Source: Siphonodentalium dalli (lineage: Eukaryota; Mollusca; Scaphopoda; Gadilida; Siphonodentaliidae). From it: DNA of 64,000 nucleotides. The position numbers and the translations under genes were made by a program. Below are positions 54,733 to 64,000 of this stretch, in pieces. The stretch covers positions 42,357,835 through 42,421,834 of the forward strand of contig CP136066.1 of the NCBI GenBank assembly GCA_032622095.1, read 5' to 3'. The notes under the pieces are model-generated. The model worked only from the letters and a program-made list of their open reading frames with translations, was not told where the DNA came from and ran no database searches. Position 1 is the first letter of the stretch; each line of letters opens with the position of its first letter.

Positions 54733-54988
54733 AGGTGATAGCTGTAAGCCTGTATTTTGTTAAGGAAATACACACTAGTCAGTATACATGTATGTTGCTC
54801 TCAAAAGTCCCTGTTCCCTGGTATCATTTGTGACTGTCACACATTTATTTACGAAACCTTCCGAGTCTATGTTAAATATTTTTTCATCAGTAATAATGAC
54901 TTGCTTATCGTATCCTATTTTCATTATTAAATTCAGTATTTATAGTGACCAATCTCATATCTGTAGCAACAACCAATAGGTTAATCAT

Positions 54989-55244
54989 TATAACCCTCCC
55001 ATGACTGCATGGAGTTACCTGAAATTTTTGGAAAAATCATGCGCCAATGCATTCTTTTATATATGTGAGTCTCACATATATAAGAGAATGAATTGGCGTA
55101 ACAATATTTACCTTGACCTTGTAAGCCAGTACAGTCTCTTATATATGCAAGGCTCCCTATGTATAGACTCTCATATATAAGTGAATGCACTAGCACATGG
55201 TATTTAATGCTGCACCAGCGCAGCTCCCATTATGAAAGGCTTAA
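54989..55244. mobile_element. Family C MITE
   Basis: TATAA-CCCTCCCATGACTG...CCCATTATGAAAGGC-TTAA, two degenerate hairpins. Confidence 0.8.
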
Positions 55245-55307
55245 ATACAGTATTTGCAATGACTAATCTGATATACTGTAGCATGTTAACAGCCAATAGG
55301 TTAATCA

Positions 55308-55557
55308 TTAACCCTTTGAGTGCCAGGGGCCGATCTCATCGGCCCTTTACCTACAAAATAAGTCTGTTAAAGAATATAAGAATAAATTATTAAAATTGTA
55401 AAAAATTGTAAAAAAAAACAAAAAACAAACATTGTTAGGCCAATGCATTCTCTTATATATGCGAGGCGACCTATGGTCGACTCACATATATAAGAGAATG
55501 TATTGGCACAGGGTATATGGGTTGATACAAAAATCGACCTGGCACTCAAAGGGTTAA
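55308..55557. mobile_element. Family B MITE with in-window empty site
   Basis: TTAA-CCCTTTGAGTGCCAGG...CCTGGCACTCAAAGGG-TTAA in GGTTAATCA-TTAA-CATTC. The next tandem unit reads GGTTAATCATTAACAATC (55723-55740) with no insertion. Confidence 0.93.
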
Positions 55558-55988
55558 CATTCAAGAAGATTTCTTATCTTGTTTGCGTAACCTCTCTATA
55601 AAAATATTTTTTGCCTCTGGAATCTGCCGGAATATAATGTCTATTGAGTATTGTTTACTATTCTCATTAATATGTGCAATATCTGCAATGACTTATCGTA
55701 TAGACTGCAGAACAGCCAATAGGTTAATCATTAACAATCGAAGATTTCTTATCTTGTTTGCGTAACCTCTCTAACATATTTTTGCCTCAGGAATCTTCCG
55801 TAATAATGTCTATTGAGTATTGTTTGCTATTCTCATTAATATGTGCAGTATCTGCAATGACTTATCGTATAGACTGCAGAACAGCCAATAGGTTAATTAT
55901 TATAAATCACCAAGAAACACTATCCTTCTGAGTTTTATTTTTCCACCAATGAATCGGCATCTTGATCATTTCTAGCATGTCAGTCAGT

Positions 55989-56437
55989 CTAATAAACAAG
56001 CCTGCAAATAACGTGTCTGTCATTTGAAGAATGAGGTCCCCAGAGGGTGAATTTAGTGACGCTATCCCGCATAGCGGGCTAGCATCACTAAATTCACCCT
56101 CTGGGGACCTCATTCTGCTTAGGCCCTCAACTGCTATGGTAGATCTAGGATCAGATTGAAGAAGTTTCCCAGTTGAAGTCTGTGATGTTCACCCATTGGG
56201 CACCTCGATTATGGATTTTACCTTCTGCAAATTAGGGGATATAGAAAACGTAACTAAAAACAATGTTAATTTGATACTATAGATACTTCCCAGAAGATGA
56301 GGCCTAAACAGAATGAGGTCTCCAGAGGGTGAATTTGGTGATGCTAGCCCGTTGTGCGGGATAGCATCACTATATTCACCCTCTGGGGACCTCATTCTGC
56401 AAATGACAGGCACCCTATTTGCAGGCTTGCTAATAAC
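55989..56437. mobile_element. Family F MITE with 8-bp duplication
   Basis: CAAGCCTGCAAATAAC...CTATTTGCAGGCTTG (55997-56429), flanked by CTAATAAA and CTAATAAC. Confidence 0.9.
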
Positions 56438-56724
56438 ATGCACTCCTCAAATATATTTAGACCAAGCTTCACATATTTTGTTTATGTTGAGCTTGTTATT
56501 ACTTATAACATATAAACAATGAATTAGCATTTGATGTTGGTATGTACATTGCCTATTTCTTGCCAATTCTTAACTCTTTCGTGACAGGAGCAGTGCTGAT
56601 GCAGTATTAACAAGGCGCCCTATTTATGAATTTTCAAAAACTCTCAATTTCCAACTATCAATTTGAAGGAAAAAATCATTATCCTTCATAACCAATGTAT
56701 GCTATAGTATTATAACAACACATG

Positions 56725-56935
56725 TACAGTAATGCCCTAATTAATCGACTCCTTTAACCACAGCAGAATTATGGGTAACTTTTCAGGATTTAGTCGGAAA
56801 TATGGCTTGTTGCCATTCAATATGGCTTGTTGCCAATATGGTTTGTTGCAACAAGCTATATTTCCGACTAAATCCTGAAAAGTTACCCATAATTCTGCTG
56901 TGGTTAATGAAGTCGATTAATTAGGGCATTACTGT
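56725..56935. mobile_element. Family E palindromic MITE, rearranged centre
   Basis: TA-CAGTAATGCCCTAATTAA...TTAATTAGGGCATTACTG-TA. The centre has ATATGGCTTGTTGCC duplicated. Confidence 0.87.
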
Positions 56936-57307
56936 ATGCCCTCAACAATATGAGAGAAATGTTTGAATTATGTAAAAAAGTTGTTGACCAATGACCATGC
57001 TAAAAGTCCCTGTATTGATTTACAAGCTAAATCTCTCTGTTGATCAAAATTCTTGGAATTGCACTGAAATTATGAGATTCTCTGATATACAAACAGCTGA
57101 AATGAAGTGATTTAAGCAAAGATTTAAGCACATAAAATATTTATCACATCAATTTTACAAATGAGGTTTACAATTCATATCACATTTAAGCTATAGAATA
57201 TGGAACATGATTGTGTGAGGAAAGACCACCCCAAGTATAGTTTAGACTGCATGGAGACCTCTTCCCAGTTGGTTGTCTCGGGCACGAGTTGTCTGACAAG
57301 TTAATAA
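56936..57307. other. Non-coding stretch, nothing recognised
   Basis: AT-rich, no gene or known element seen. Confidence 0.5.
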
Positions 57308-57430
57308 GCCTCAAAATATGGTACTGGTCGTTTGCAGAATGGGGGTGGGGTCCCCAGAGGTGAATTTAGTGACGACCCGCACAGGAGGCTAGCATAAATA
57401 AATTAACTCTCTGAGGACCTCATTCTGTTT
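57308..57430. mobile_element. Family F short remnant
   Basis: CGTTTGCAGAATGGGGG, GTCCCCAGAGGTGAATTTAG and the complementary GAGGACCTCATTCTG; one hairpin only. Confidence 0.72.
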
Positions 57431-57434
57431 TAAT

Positions 57435-57824
57435 TTAACCCTTTACCCAACAAACCGGCCAAATAAAGCTTCAACAGCCTAAAATATCTTCGGTCTGTCT
57501 CAATAAAACCATACACATATGGATATCATTGGAACCGGCTCCTTGACCACATTGTGATAGTTACAGTTATGCCCTGTGCCAATGCATTCTCTTATATATG
57601 CGAGTCGACCATAGGCCGCCTCGCATATATAAGAGAATGCATTGGCCTAAAAAAAATCTTTTTTTAACACTTTTTACCATTTTTTATTACATTCTTTAAC
57701 AATTTTATAATTTTTAATGTGTTAAGCCAATGCATTCTCTTATATATGCGAGGCGACCTATGGTCGACTCGCATATATAAGAGAATGCATTGGCACAGGG
57801 CCGTTCTATTGGGTAAAGGGTTAA
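57435..57824 (+). mobile_element. Family A MITE
   Basis: TTAA at both ends and two hairpins. The left subterminal CCGGCC block is shortened to one copy. Confidence 0.92.
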
Positions 57825-58329
57825 TACCTGTGGCTATACCATACCTACAGCGCCCTTGATATAGATAGTTCATAAATAAAATCTCATCATTTACATTTTC
57901 CTCAAGAAGCTGATATAAACTATGACGTCAAACATTTCATGAGCAGACGATACTTTCCTCCTTGATGTCAACAGTAGGTAATGATAATCCACCCCCTTCT
58001 TAACTCAAATAGGATTTGTAAACATTGTCTGGGTATCATATTTATTCCAGACATCAGTGATATTAGCAAACCAAATGAGATTGTTGGCTCCACCGGAGGG
58101 AGAAAAGATTATGGAAATCATATCATTGGGATCCCCTTGAGGGTGGTTTGACTTAAATTGTCCAAAAACAATGTTACTTGTCGTCATACGTGACGCTTAT
58201 GTAATCACAACTCTATCGGGTCAACACGTCACCTTATAATACTATAATGTTGGTGGGCCCCGCTGATCCAATTATGTTTGTGATCCGATTCTGACGTTAA
58301 TAAAAAGTACCATTAAAAAATTGCAAGAC
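57825..58329. other. Non-coding stretch next to the receptor pseudogene
   Basis: No gene recognised. It could be 3' flank duplicated with the receptor, but I see no clear match to 59890-60098. Confidence 0.45.
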
Positions 58330-58580
58330 ATGTTTTGAGCGTTCCATCCATCTGTTGCGGGTGCTCTCTCTTGATTGAGTCATAGAGTTGTTAATTGTCT
58401 TCATGTAAACTTTTATATTCACAACATAAACAAGAATTTTGGAATGAAGACTTTTTAGAATCAGCTATTTCCGTAGGTGTAAAGGAATGAGAGATGAAAT
58501 GGCATGACAATCGCTGCCAGAAGAACTTCATAATAAACATACTTGGTAAGACGTGTCAGTAATGTGATTGACATGGTAGG
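58330..58580 (-). pseudogene. Decayed 3' fragment of an adenosine receptor gene
   Basis: This stretch aligns along its length with 60104-60358, the TM7 and C-terminal part of the receptor at 60099-61097. Shared pieces include GCTATTTCCGTAGG, TAAAGGAATG/TAAAGGTATG, TCATAATAAACAT and GTCAGTAATGTGATTG. On the minus strand it would read S/C-HA-SS-P then a 5-bp deletion in the NPYLYAY region, followed by a stop just after GNS. It breaks off upstream where a family F element begins (58584). It is a truncated, frameshifted duplicate, so the receptor locus was duplicated locally. Confidence 0.8.
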
Positions 58581-58583
58581 AAC

Positions 58584-59022
58584 AAGCATGAATTAAGTGT
58601 GTCTGACATTTTCATCTGAGGTCCCCAGAGGGTGAATTTAGTGACAATATCCTGCACAGCGGTCTAGCATCACCAAATTCACCCTCTGGGAACCTCATTC
58701 TGCTTAGGCCTCATTTTCTGAGAAGTATCTAAAGTCTCAAATTAACATTCTTTTTTACTTACTTTTTCCCTTCCGGGAAGTTTCTATATCCCCTAATTTA
58801 CAGAAGATAAAATGGATATTCGAGGTGACTAATTGGAGAACATCAACAACTTCAACTGGGGAACTTCAATCTCATCTTAGGTCTTCCATAGAAGTTGAGA
58901 CCTCAGCAGAATGAGGTTCCCAGAGGATGAATATGGTGATGCTACTCCGCTGTGCGGGATAGCGACACTACATTCACCCTCTGGGGTCCTCATTCTGTAA
59001 TTGTCAGACACACTAAATCCAC
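58584..59022. mobile_element. Family F MITE at the pseudogene break
   Basis: CAAGCATGAATTAAGTGTG...TTGTCAGACACACTAA; two hairpins, ends diverged. Confidence 0.8.
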
Positions 59023-59285
59023 CCCATTGATGGTATAGACCAGAGAAATGTATTTTTTTGTAATCAGTTGTCCGACAATGTGGGAATGGGACAATTTAAC
59101 CCCCCCAGCAAACATCCCACCCCAGTGATGGTATAGACCACAGAAATGTGTTTCTGTGTATCATTAGTGCGACAGGGTGGGAATGGGACAACGCTGCCAA
59201 CAAAACATCCCGCTGATGGTATAGACCACGGAAATGTGTTTCTGTGTAATTAGTTGTCCAACAGGGATATGACAAACTTAGAAAT
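59023..59285. repeat. Three ~90-bp tandem units
   Basis: TGATGGTATAGACCA, GAAATGTGTTTCTGTGTAAT and GGGAATGGGACAA recur at about 59030, 59130 and 59215. Confidence 0.82.
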
Positions 59286-59316
59286 AGATACATGATTATA
59301 TAATGTTCAGTATAGG

Positions 59317-59579
59317 TTAACCTTTACATGACTGGAACTTCCTGAAAGTTTGCAATAACCCTGTGCCAATGCATTCTCTTATATATGCAAGTCTCCCACA
59401 GGGAGCCTCGCATATATAAGATAATACATTGGCTTAACAATATTTACCTTGACTTTGTAAGCCAGTGCATTCTCTTATATATGTGAGGCTCTCTATGGGA
59501 GACTCGCATACATAAGAGAATGCACTGGCACAGGATCTTTAATGCTGCACTAACACAGCTCCCATCATTAATGGGTTAA
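59317..59579. mobile_element. Family C MITE between ~30-bp direct repeats
   Basis: TTAA-CCTTTACATGACTGG...CCCATCATTAATGGG-TTAA, two hairpins. ATGATTATATAATGTTCAG (about 59292) precedes it and ATGATTATATATAATGTTCA (about 59586) follows it. Confidence 0.84.
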
Positions 59580-59671
59580 AAATAAATGATTATATATAAT
59601 GTTCAATATAGCTTTAAAATATCTTGTTTTATTAGGGGTTAACAACTCCTTTTGAACTGTTGAACGACTTG

Positions 59672-59888
59672 TTCAGTTATGCCCTAAATAATCAACTTCT
59701 TAACCACAGCAGAATTATGGGTAATTTTTCAGGATTTAGTCGGAAATATGGCTTGTTGCCATTCATCGGAAAGCTCTCAGTGAGAGCTTTCCGATGAATG
59801 GCAACAAGCCATATTTCCGTCTAAATCCTGAAAAATTACCCATAATTCTGCTGTGGTTAAGGAGTCAATTATTTAGGGCATTACTGTA
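59672..59888. mobile_element. Family E palindromic MITE
   Basis: CAGTTATGCCCTAAATAATC...GGGCATTACTG-TA. Both arms have GGGTAATTTTTCAGG (consensus GGGTAACTTTTCAGG). Confidence 0.88.
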
Positions 59889-60098
59889 CAGGTTATAATC
59901 TATCCAATATATAACTTAATATTTATTCATGATTTTCCTGAAATAATTTTGTAAGTTATAAATCTAACACACTGGAATTGTTGAGAAAAATATGGCCCTG
60001 GGGCGGGTTGTTACAGAGGCAGGTTGTCACTGAGTTGGGTTGTCACTGATGCGGGTTGTCACTGGCAGCATGTCGATACTCATCACAGAACCATGAGG

Positions 60099-61097
60099 TC
60101 AATGGATACCTGTTTCGAGCGTTCCGTTCATATGTTTTGGTTGCTCATCCTTCATTGTCAATGAGTTGTTGTCATCGCGTAAACATTTATCTTTACAACA
60201 AAAACAGAAGAGTTTCTTGAAGGCTTTTCGGAATCCGCTATTTCCGTAGGCGTAAAGGTATGGATTGACAGATGAATTGGCGTGACTAAGAACGATCGAC
60301 GCCAGCAATATTTTATAATAAACATTCTTGGTCAGTAATGTGATTGTGTTCAGAATGTGGACTGGCAGCCAACACATTGCAAACAGTCCGATGACGATAG
60401 CTAGCGATTTGGCAGCCTTGATTTCACGAAAGAATTGTCTTTTATTGCGTTGGTCTTCATCGCCTGAAATTGTCAACGCTGCAATCTGACTGATCTGCTT
60501 GCGAACAATATGGAATATGTAGCTGTAAATCGCTAACATTATCAACAACGGGACGAATATAAATCCGAAAAAGTTAAAATACACCATATAATTCATATCG
60601 ATGACTTCCGTGAATCGACATTCTGGGTGCGAAGGCTCGCCGAGATTCCACCCCATAACTGGGACAAGTCCGACGATAATCCCGAGAATCCACGTCACAG
60701 CGATGATTATCAACGCATTCTTGATTGTCATCCATTCGTGATAGATAAACGGATATTTGATTGCAAGAAACCGTTCCAAGGCCACTGCGACGAGATTGAA
60801 CACGGAAATTTGTGTAAACATAACCAGTAATGAATTCATCAACAAACATGCTATGAAGTTGTGTGGTAAACCAAGATAACTTAAAGCCGCGATCGGAGCC
60901 ACGAATAATCCAACTAAGATGTCGGCTATAGCCAAACTGGCTATGAAACAGTTGGTCGTAGTCCGCAATCGAGGGCTGTCATAAATTGCCCACAAAACAA
61001 CGGAATTTCCAAAGACAGTTGTAAATCCGAAAATAGTTTCGAAGGAGATGTAGGTGATTGTTTGAGTGTCCATCGCTTTCTCGTAATCATTTACCAC
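60099..61097 (-). CDS. A2-like adenosine receptor, intronless GPCR
   Basis: 332-residue class A GPCR, read from ATG at 61097. Adenosine would be the expected ligand and the plasma membrane the location. TM1 has GN (N31) and the adenosine-receptor glutamate E20; TM2 has LAIAD (D59); TM3 has C84 and an ERF (108-110) in place of DRY; TM4 has W136. Extracellular loop 2 has C160 and leads into MNYMVYFNFF, a stretch typical of A2 receptors. TM6 has CWLPVHILN (242-250), with H248 and N250, the adenosine-contact histidine and asparagine. TM7 has SHANSSVNPYLYAY, with H272 and the NPxxY motif. A cysteine cluster at 298-301 could be palmitoylated. Vertebrate adenosine receptors have an intron between TM3 and TM4; this copy has none, so it may be retroposed or simply intron-poor. 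It lies opposite to CFAP61. Subtype assignment beyond A2-like is uncertain. Confidence 0.88.
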   Translation of the reverse strand: MVNDYEKAMDTQTITYISFETIFGFTTVFGNSVVLWAIYDSPRLRTTTNCFIASLAIADILVGLFVAPIAALSYLGLPHNFIACLLMNSLLVMFTQISVFNLVAVALERFLAIKYPFIYHEWMTIKNALIIIAVTWILGIIVGLVPVMGWNLGEPSHPECRFTEVIDMNYMVYFNFFGFIFVPLLIMLAIYSYIFHIVRKQISQIAALTISGDEDQRNKRQFFREIKAAKSLAIVIGLFAMCWLPVHILNTITLLTKNVYYKILLASIVLSHANSSVNPYLYAYGNSGFRKAFKKLFCFCCKDKCLRDDNNSLTMKDEQPKHMNGTLETGIH

Positions 61098-61253
61098 TTA
61101 TCCATCATGTGCGAATCAACATCAGAGAACACTCAGCAAAGGTCGTCTCTAGGGATCGAATCTCTATGGTATATATTCACAGCTTTCCATGGTATTCGAT
61201 ATCAGAATGTTAAATCTGCAACTCTCTCTATGAAACAGTCTGTACAATCCTAT

Positions 61254-61440
61254 ATGTCACCTCTTGTCACAATTGGAAATAAATGGATGTTCTCCTCGGA
61301 CTCGTTATATATGTCACCTCTTGTCACAATTGGAAATAAATGGATGTTCTCCTCGGACTCGTTATATATGCCACCTCTTGTCACAATTGGAAATAAATGG
61401 ATGTTCTCCTCGGACTCGTTATATATGTCAATTCTTGTCA
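61254..61440. repeat. 57-bp tandem repeat upstream of the receptor gene
   Basis: Units start at 61254, 61311, 61368 and 61425 (period exactly 57): ATGTCACCTCTTGTCACAAT, TGGAAATAAATGGATGTTCT, CCTCGGACTCGTTATAT. It lies about 160-340 bp upstream of the receptor ATG. Because 57 is a multiple of three, it is open on both strands, which creates false ORFs. Confidence 0.93.
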
Positions 61441-61766
61441 CAAACAGAAAAGTTGCTTTACCTCAGCTCGAGCTTCGTTTTGTTGGGATTGTGTGTGTTT
61501 TTTTTCAGGGATACCTAACCTTTATTTTCTTTTAAATTAAATGGAACAGGTCTTGCCTCCCATCACATTATAGCTTTATCATTGACTTTCAAATTTCTCC
61601 AGTTTATCTGCAAAATAGAAAAGATTAAATATATTCATTTGGGTGCTGCTAGTCTAAACATTGGTGTTCTTCGATGTGCATGCCTGCTCTCTATCAAACA
61701 CCACAGGTTTTGAATTTAGAAATCTCATTTAATTTCGAGATTTGCCTCAGTTCCTTGTACTTCAAC

Positions 61767-62204
61767 CAAGCCTGAGTTTAGTGTATCTGTCATTTGCAGA
61801 ATGAGGTCTCCAGAGGTTGAATTTAGTGATGCTATCCCGGGTTGCAGGCTAACATCACCAAATTCACCCTCTGGGGACCTCATTCTGCTTGAGCCTCATC
61901 TTCTCTGGAAAGTTTCTTTATTATCAAATTTCTTCACATAGATTCTATTTCTTTTTTAGTTTAGTTGCTCTATGTCCGCAAATTAGCAGACGACACATTG
62001 TGTAATTGAGGTTCCCAATGGGTGTACATCACAATAGTCACCATTTGAGAACTTAAATCTGAGTCTATGTCTCCAACAGCAGATGAGGCCATGCAAAATG
62101 AGGTCCCCAGAGGATGAATTGTGCGGGATAGCGTCACTAAATTCACCCTCTGGGGACCTCATTCTGCAAATGACAGGCACACTAAACTCAGACTTGTTGT
62201 ACTT
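61767..62204. mobile_element. Family F MITE
   Basis: CAAGCCTGAGTTTAG...CTAAACTCAGACTTG with TTGTACTT both before (four bases away) and directly after it. Confidence 0.85.
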
Positions 62205-62339
62205 ATGCTTAATATCTCTTATCTATAATCCGTCACTATAACACAAATTTTATTGTGGAAAGTGTGTGGTCCTCCAGCAACTCAGCAGGTAAGGTTCATA
62301 GCCTACAGGTATTTGGTCATCCCGTAATGGTAAGACTGC

Positions 62340-62738
62340 TTAACCCTTTACCCAACAGAAGGGCCCTGTGCCAATGCATTCTCTTATATATGCGAGTCGA
62401 CCATAGGTCGCCTCGCATATATAAGAGAATGCATTGGCTTAACACATTAAAAAATATAAAATTGTTAAAGAATGTAAGAAAAAATGGTAAAAAGTGTTAA
62501 AAAAAAAAGTTTTTTAGGCCAATGCATTCTCTTATATATGCGAGGCGACATATGGTCGACTCGCATATATAAGAGAATGCATTGGCACAGGGCTAACCGT
62601 AACTATCACAATGTGGTCAAGGAGCCGGTTCCAATGATATCCATATTTGTATGGTTCTATTGAGACAGACCGAAGATATTTTAGGCTGTTGAAGCTTTAT
62701 TTGGCCGGTTTTGGCCGGTTTGTTGGTTAAAGGGTTAA
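62340..62738 (-). mobile_element. Family A MITE
   Basis: TTAA-CCCTTTACCCAACAG...TGTTGGTTAAAGGG-TTAA, two hairpins; long subterminal arm on the right. Confidence 0.93.
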
Positions 62739-62754
62739 AGTAAAAATGTAGGAA

Positions 62755-63335
62755 TATTTTTTTTAAATGGGATGTATAATGTTATTGGTCTATATATATC
62801 CATTCACTTTTGGTTTCCGGATAATAACTTTAGATAGTCTCAACTGAATTGTATGAAATTTGGTATGTGGGTTTACTAGCAGAAAATACAGGTCAAGTTC
62901 TAATTTGGGTTCCGCCTGGCAATTTTCAACAGCCATGGCCCTTATTTGTGTTGGAATTTGCACTCAATTTTCATTTCCGGATGATAACTTCAATAAGTCT
63001 GAACTAAATGGAATGAAATTTGTTTGGGATGTGAGTTTACTAACCCAAAATACAGGTCATGCAGTTCAAATTTGGGTTCCGCCGCTAATTATTACCCTTT
63101 ATTGGAATTACAGTAATGCCCTAAGTAATCGACTCCATAACCACAGCAGAATTATGGGTAACTTTTCAGCATTTAGTCAGAAATATGGCTTGTTGCCATT
63201 CATCGGAAAGATCTCCCCAAGTCATATTTTTGACTAAATCCTGAAAAGTTACCCATAATTCTGCTGTGGTTATGGAGTCGATTACTTAGGGCATTACTGT
63301 ACCACGGGCGTATTTTGCCCTGGCAATACTGTTGC
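62755..63335. mobile_element. Family G tandem-core repeat with family E inside
   Basis: Two ~175-bp units (GATAACTTTAGATAG, GTATGAAATTTGGTATG, AAAATACAGGTCA) and end GGGCGTATTTTGCCC. The E copy 63109-63301 sits just before that end. Confidence 0.8.
63109..63301. mobile_element. Family E palindromic MITE, deleted centre
   Basis: TA-CAGTAATGCCCTAAGTAA...TTACTTAGGGCATTACTG-TA. Both arms carry GACTCCATAACC. Confidence 0.9.
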
Positions 63336-63598
63336 TTTAGATATATTTCCTGTACTTCATTTACAAAAAATCATTACATTGATCAGCTGCATTGATAGTG
63401 GGAATTCAGTTTACCTTTTTTGAAACGTTTCTTATTATCTTATAAGTTTCTTAACTAATTTGTTGGTTGCAAATGAGAACAGAAATAATTTGTATCATTG
63501 AAAATCTATTCCCATTCGGTTATTGAAACATTATTTGAAGGGCGTGGCCATCTTGGAAATCAGTTGATGATACAGGTTGTAAACAATTGTGCCAACAG

Positions 63599-63722
63599 TA
63601 CAGTAATGTTCTAAATAATCACTACTTAACCACAGCAGAATTATGGGTAATTTTTCAGGATTTAGACGGAAATATGGCTTGTTGCAGTGGTTAAGGAGTC
63701 GATTATTTAGGGCATTACTGTA
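63599..63722. mobile_element. Family E short internal-deletion form
   Basis: TA-CAGTAATGTTCTAAATAA...GGGCATTACTG-TA, 124 bp; the right arm is reduced to its outer third. Confidence 0.88.
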
Positions 63723-63870
63723 CATCTCCATCACATGTTCTGCTGTGGTTGATTGTGAAAATGTGGTGTCCATCACAGAATTGTGTTGTGCTGAACGTAA
63801 ATCAAACTGGCCCCTGGAAATCACTGAAGTGCAGGAGAGTATAAATTGGCATGTGTGTGTGCAATGGAAA

Positions 63871-64000
63871 CAAGCCTGTAAATAGCGTGTCTGTCATATG
63901 CAGAATGAGGTCCCCAGACAGTGAATTTAGTGACGCTATCCCGCATAGCGGGCTAGCATCACTAAATTCACCCTCTGGGGACCTCATTCTGCTTAGGCCC
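63871..64000. mobile_element. Family F MITE, runs off the window
   Basis: CAAGCCTGTAAATAGCG and the first hairpin (GAATGAGGTCCCCAGAC...CTGGGGACCTCATTCTG). Confidence 0.85.

Larger units (their letters stand above)
54950..55905. repeat. Tandem ~175-bp repeat interrupted by MITEs
   Basis: Units end AGCCAATAGGTTAATCATTA at about 54990, 55310, 55735 and 55895. They include TTTCTTATCTTGTTTGCGTA and TGTCTATTGAGTATTGTTT. The family C (54989) and B (55308) copies are inserted at the same point of successive units. Confidence 0.85.

Noticed and set aside
61250-61518. ORFs on both strands over the 57-bp array
   Set aside because: The period is a multiple of three, so any stop-free unit gives an ORF; no start or composition support.
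1-64000. tRNA, rRNA, riboswitch or bacterial regulatory features
   Set aside because: None seen; the window has eukaryotic exon-intron structure and I could not support any RNA gene by eye.

Overview
This is an animal nuclear genome window, AT-rich and very dense in transposons. Two host genes can be recognised, and both are animal genes. Four exons at 217-332, 4483-4665, 5336-5384 and 29773-29942 (+ strand) encode consecutive parts of the C-terminal half of CFAP61, a cilia/flagella radial-spoke protein. An intronless class A GPCR at 60099-61097 (- strand) looks like an A2-type adenosine receptor. Receptor type, repeat style (GTCCGTCCG-rich tandem-core elements, many MITEs) and intron structure suggest a marine invertebrate. 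I cannot name the phylum.

Layout: 1-29942 is CFAP61 exons and introns, with the third intron (5385-29772) about 24 kb long because of transposons. It holds a 6.4 kb hAT transposon (6212-12587) with a perfect 8-bp target duplication. I found no further CFAP61 exon after 29942; the last exons may lie in unrecognised sequence or beyond the window. 29943-60000 is mostly repeats, with a 5'-truncated non-LTR retrotransposon at 43866-45899. A decayed partial copy of the receptor gene lies at 58330-58580, about 1.5 kb downstream of the functional-looking receptor. 61254-64000 is upstream flank of the receptor plus repeats.

The repeats fall into recurring families, named A-H here. A, B and C are MITEs with CCCTTT ends in TTAA target sites (piggyBac-like hallmarks). 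D ends in GTGACCCGCC/GGCGGGTCAC with 4-bp AT-rich duplications. E is an almost perfect palindrome in TA sites (Tc1/mariner-like). F has CAAGCCTG/CAGGCTTG ends and 8-bp duplications (hAT-like). G has a tandem ~175-bp core. H has CAGGGACCAGCC ends.

The most unusual signals are these. (1) Families A, B, C and D, with unrelated ends, all carry the same long hairpin cassette in the same orientation; it is present about fifty times here, and its stem shows compensatory base changes in family C. (2) In family E, each copy's two arms share the same private variants. (3) The minisatellite in CFAP61 intron 1 appears to be an amplification of the real 3' splice site and the first bases of the next exon, giving a ladder of decoy acceptors. 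(4) Within-window empty sites prove the mobility and target duplications of A, B and D. (5) Several elements sit at junctions of 15-35-bp flank duplications.
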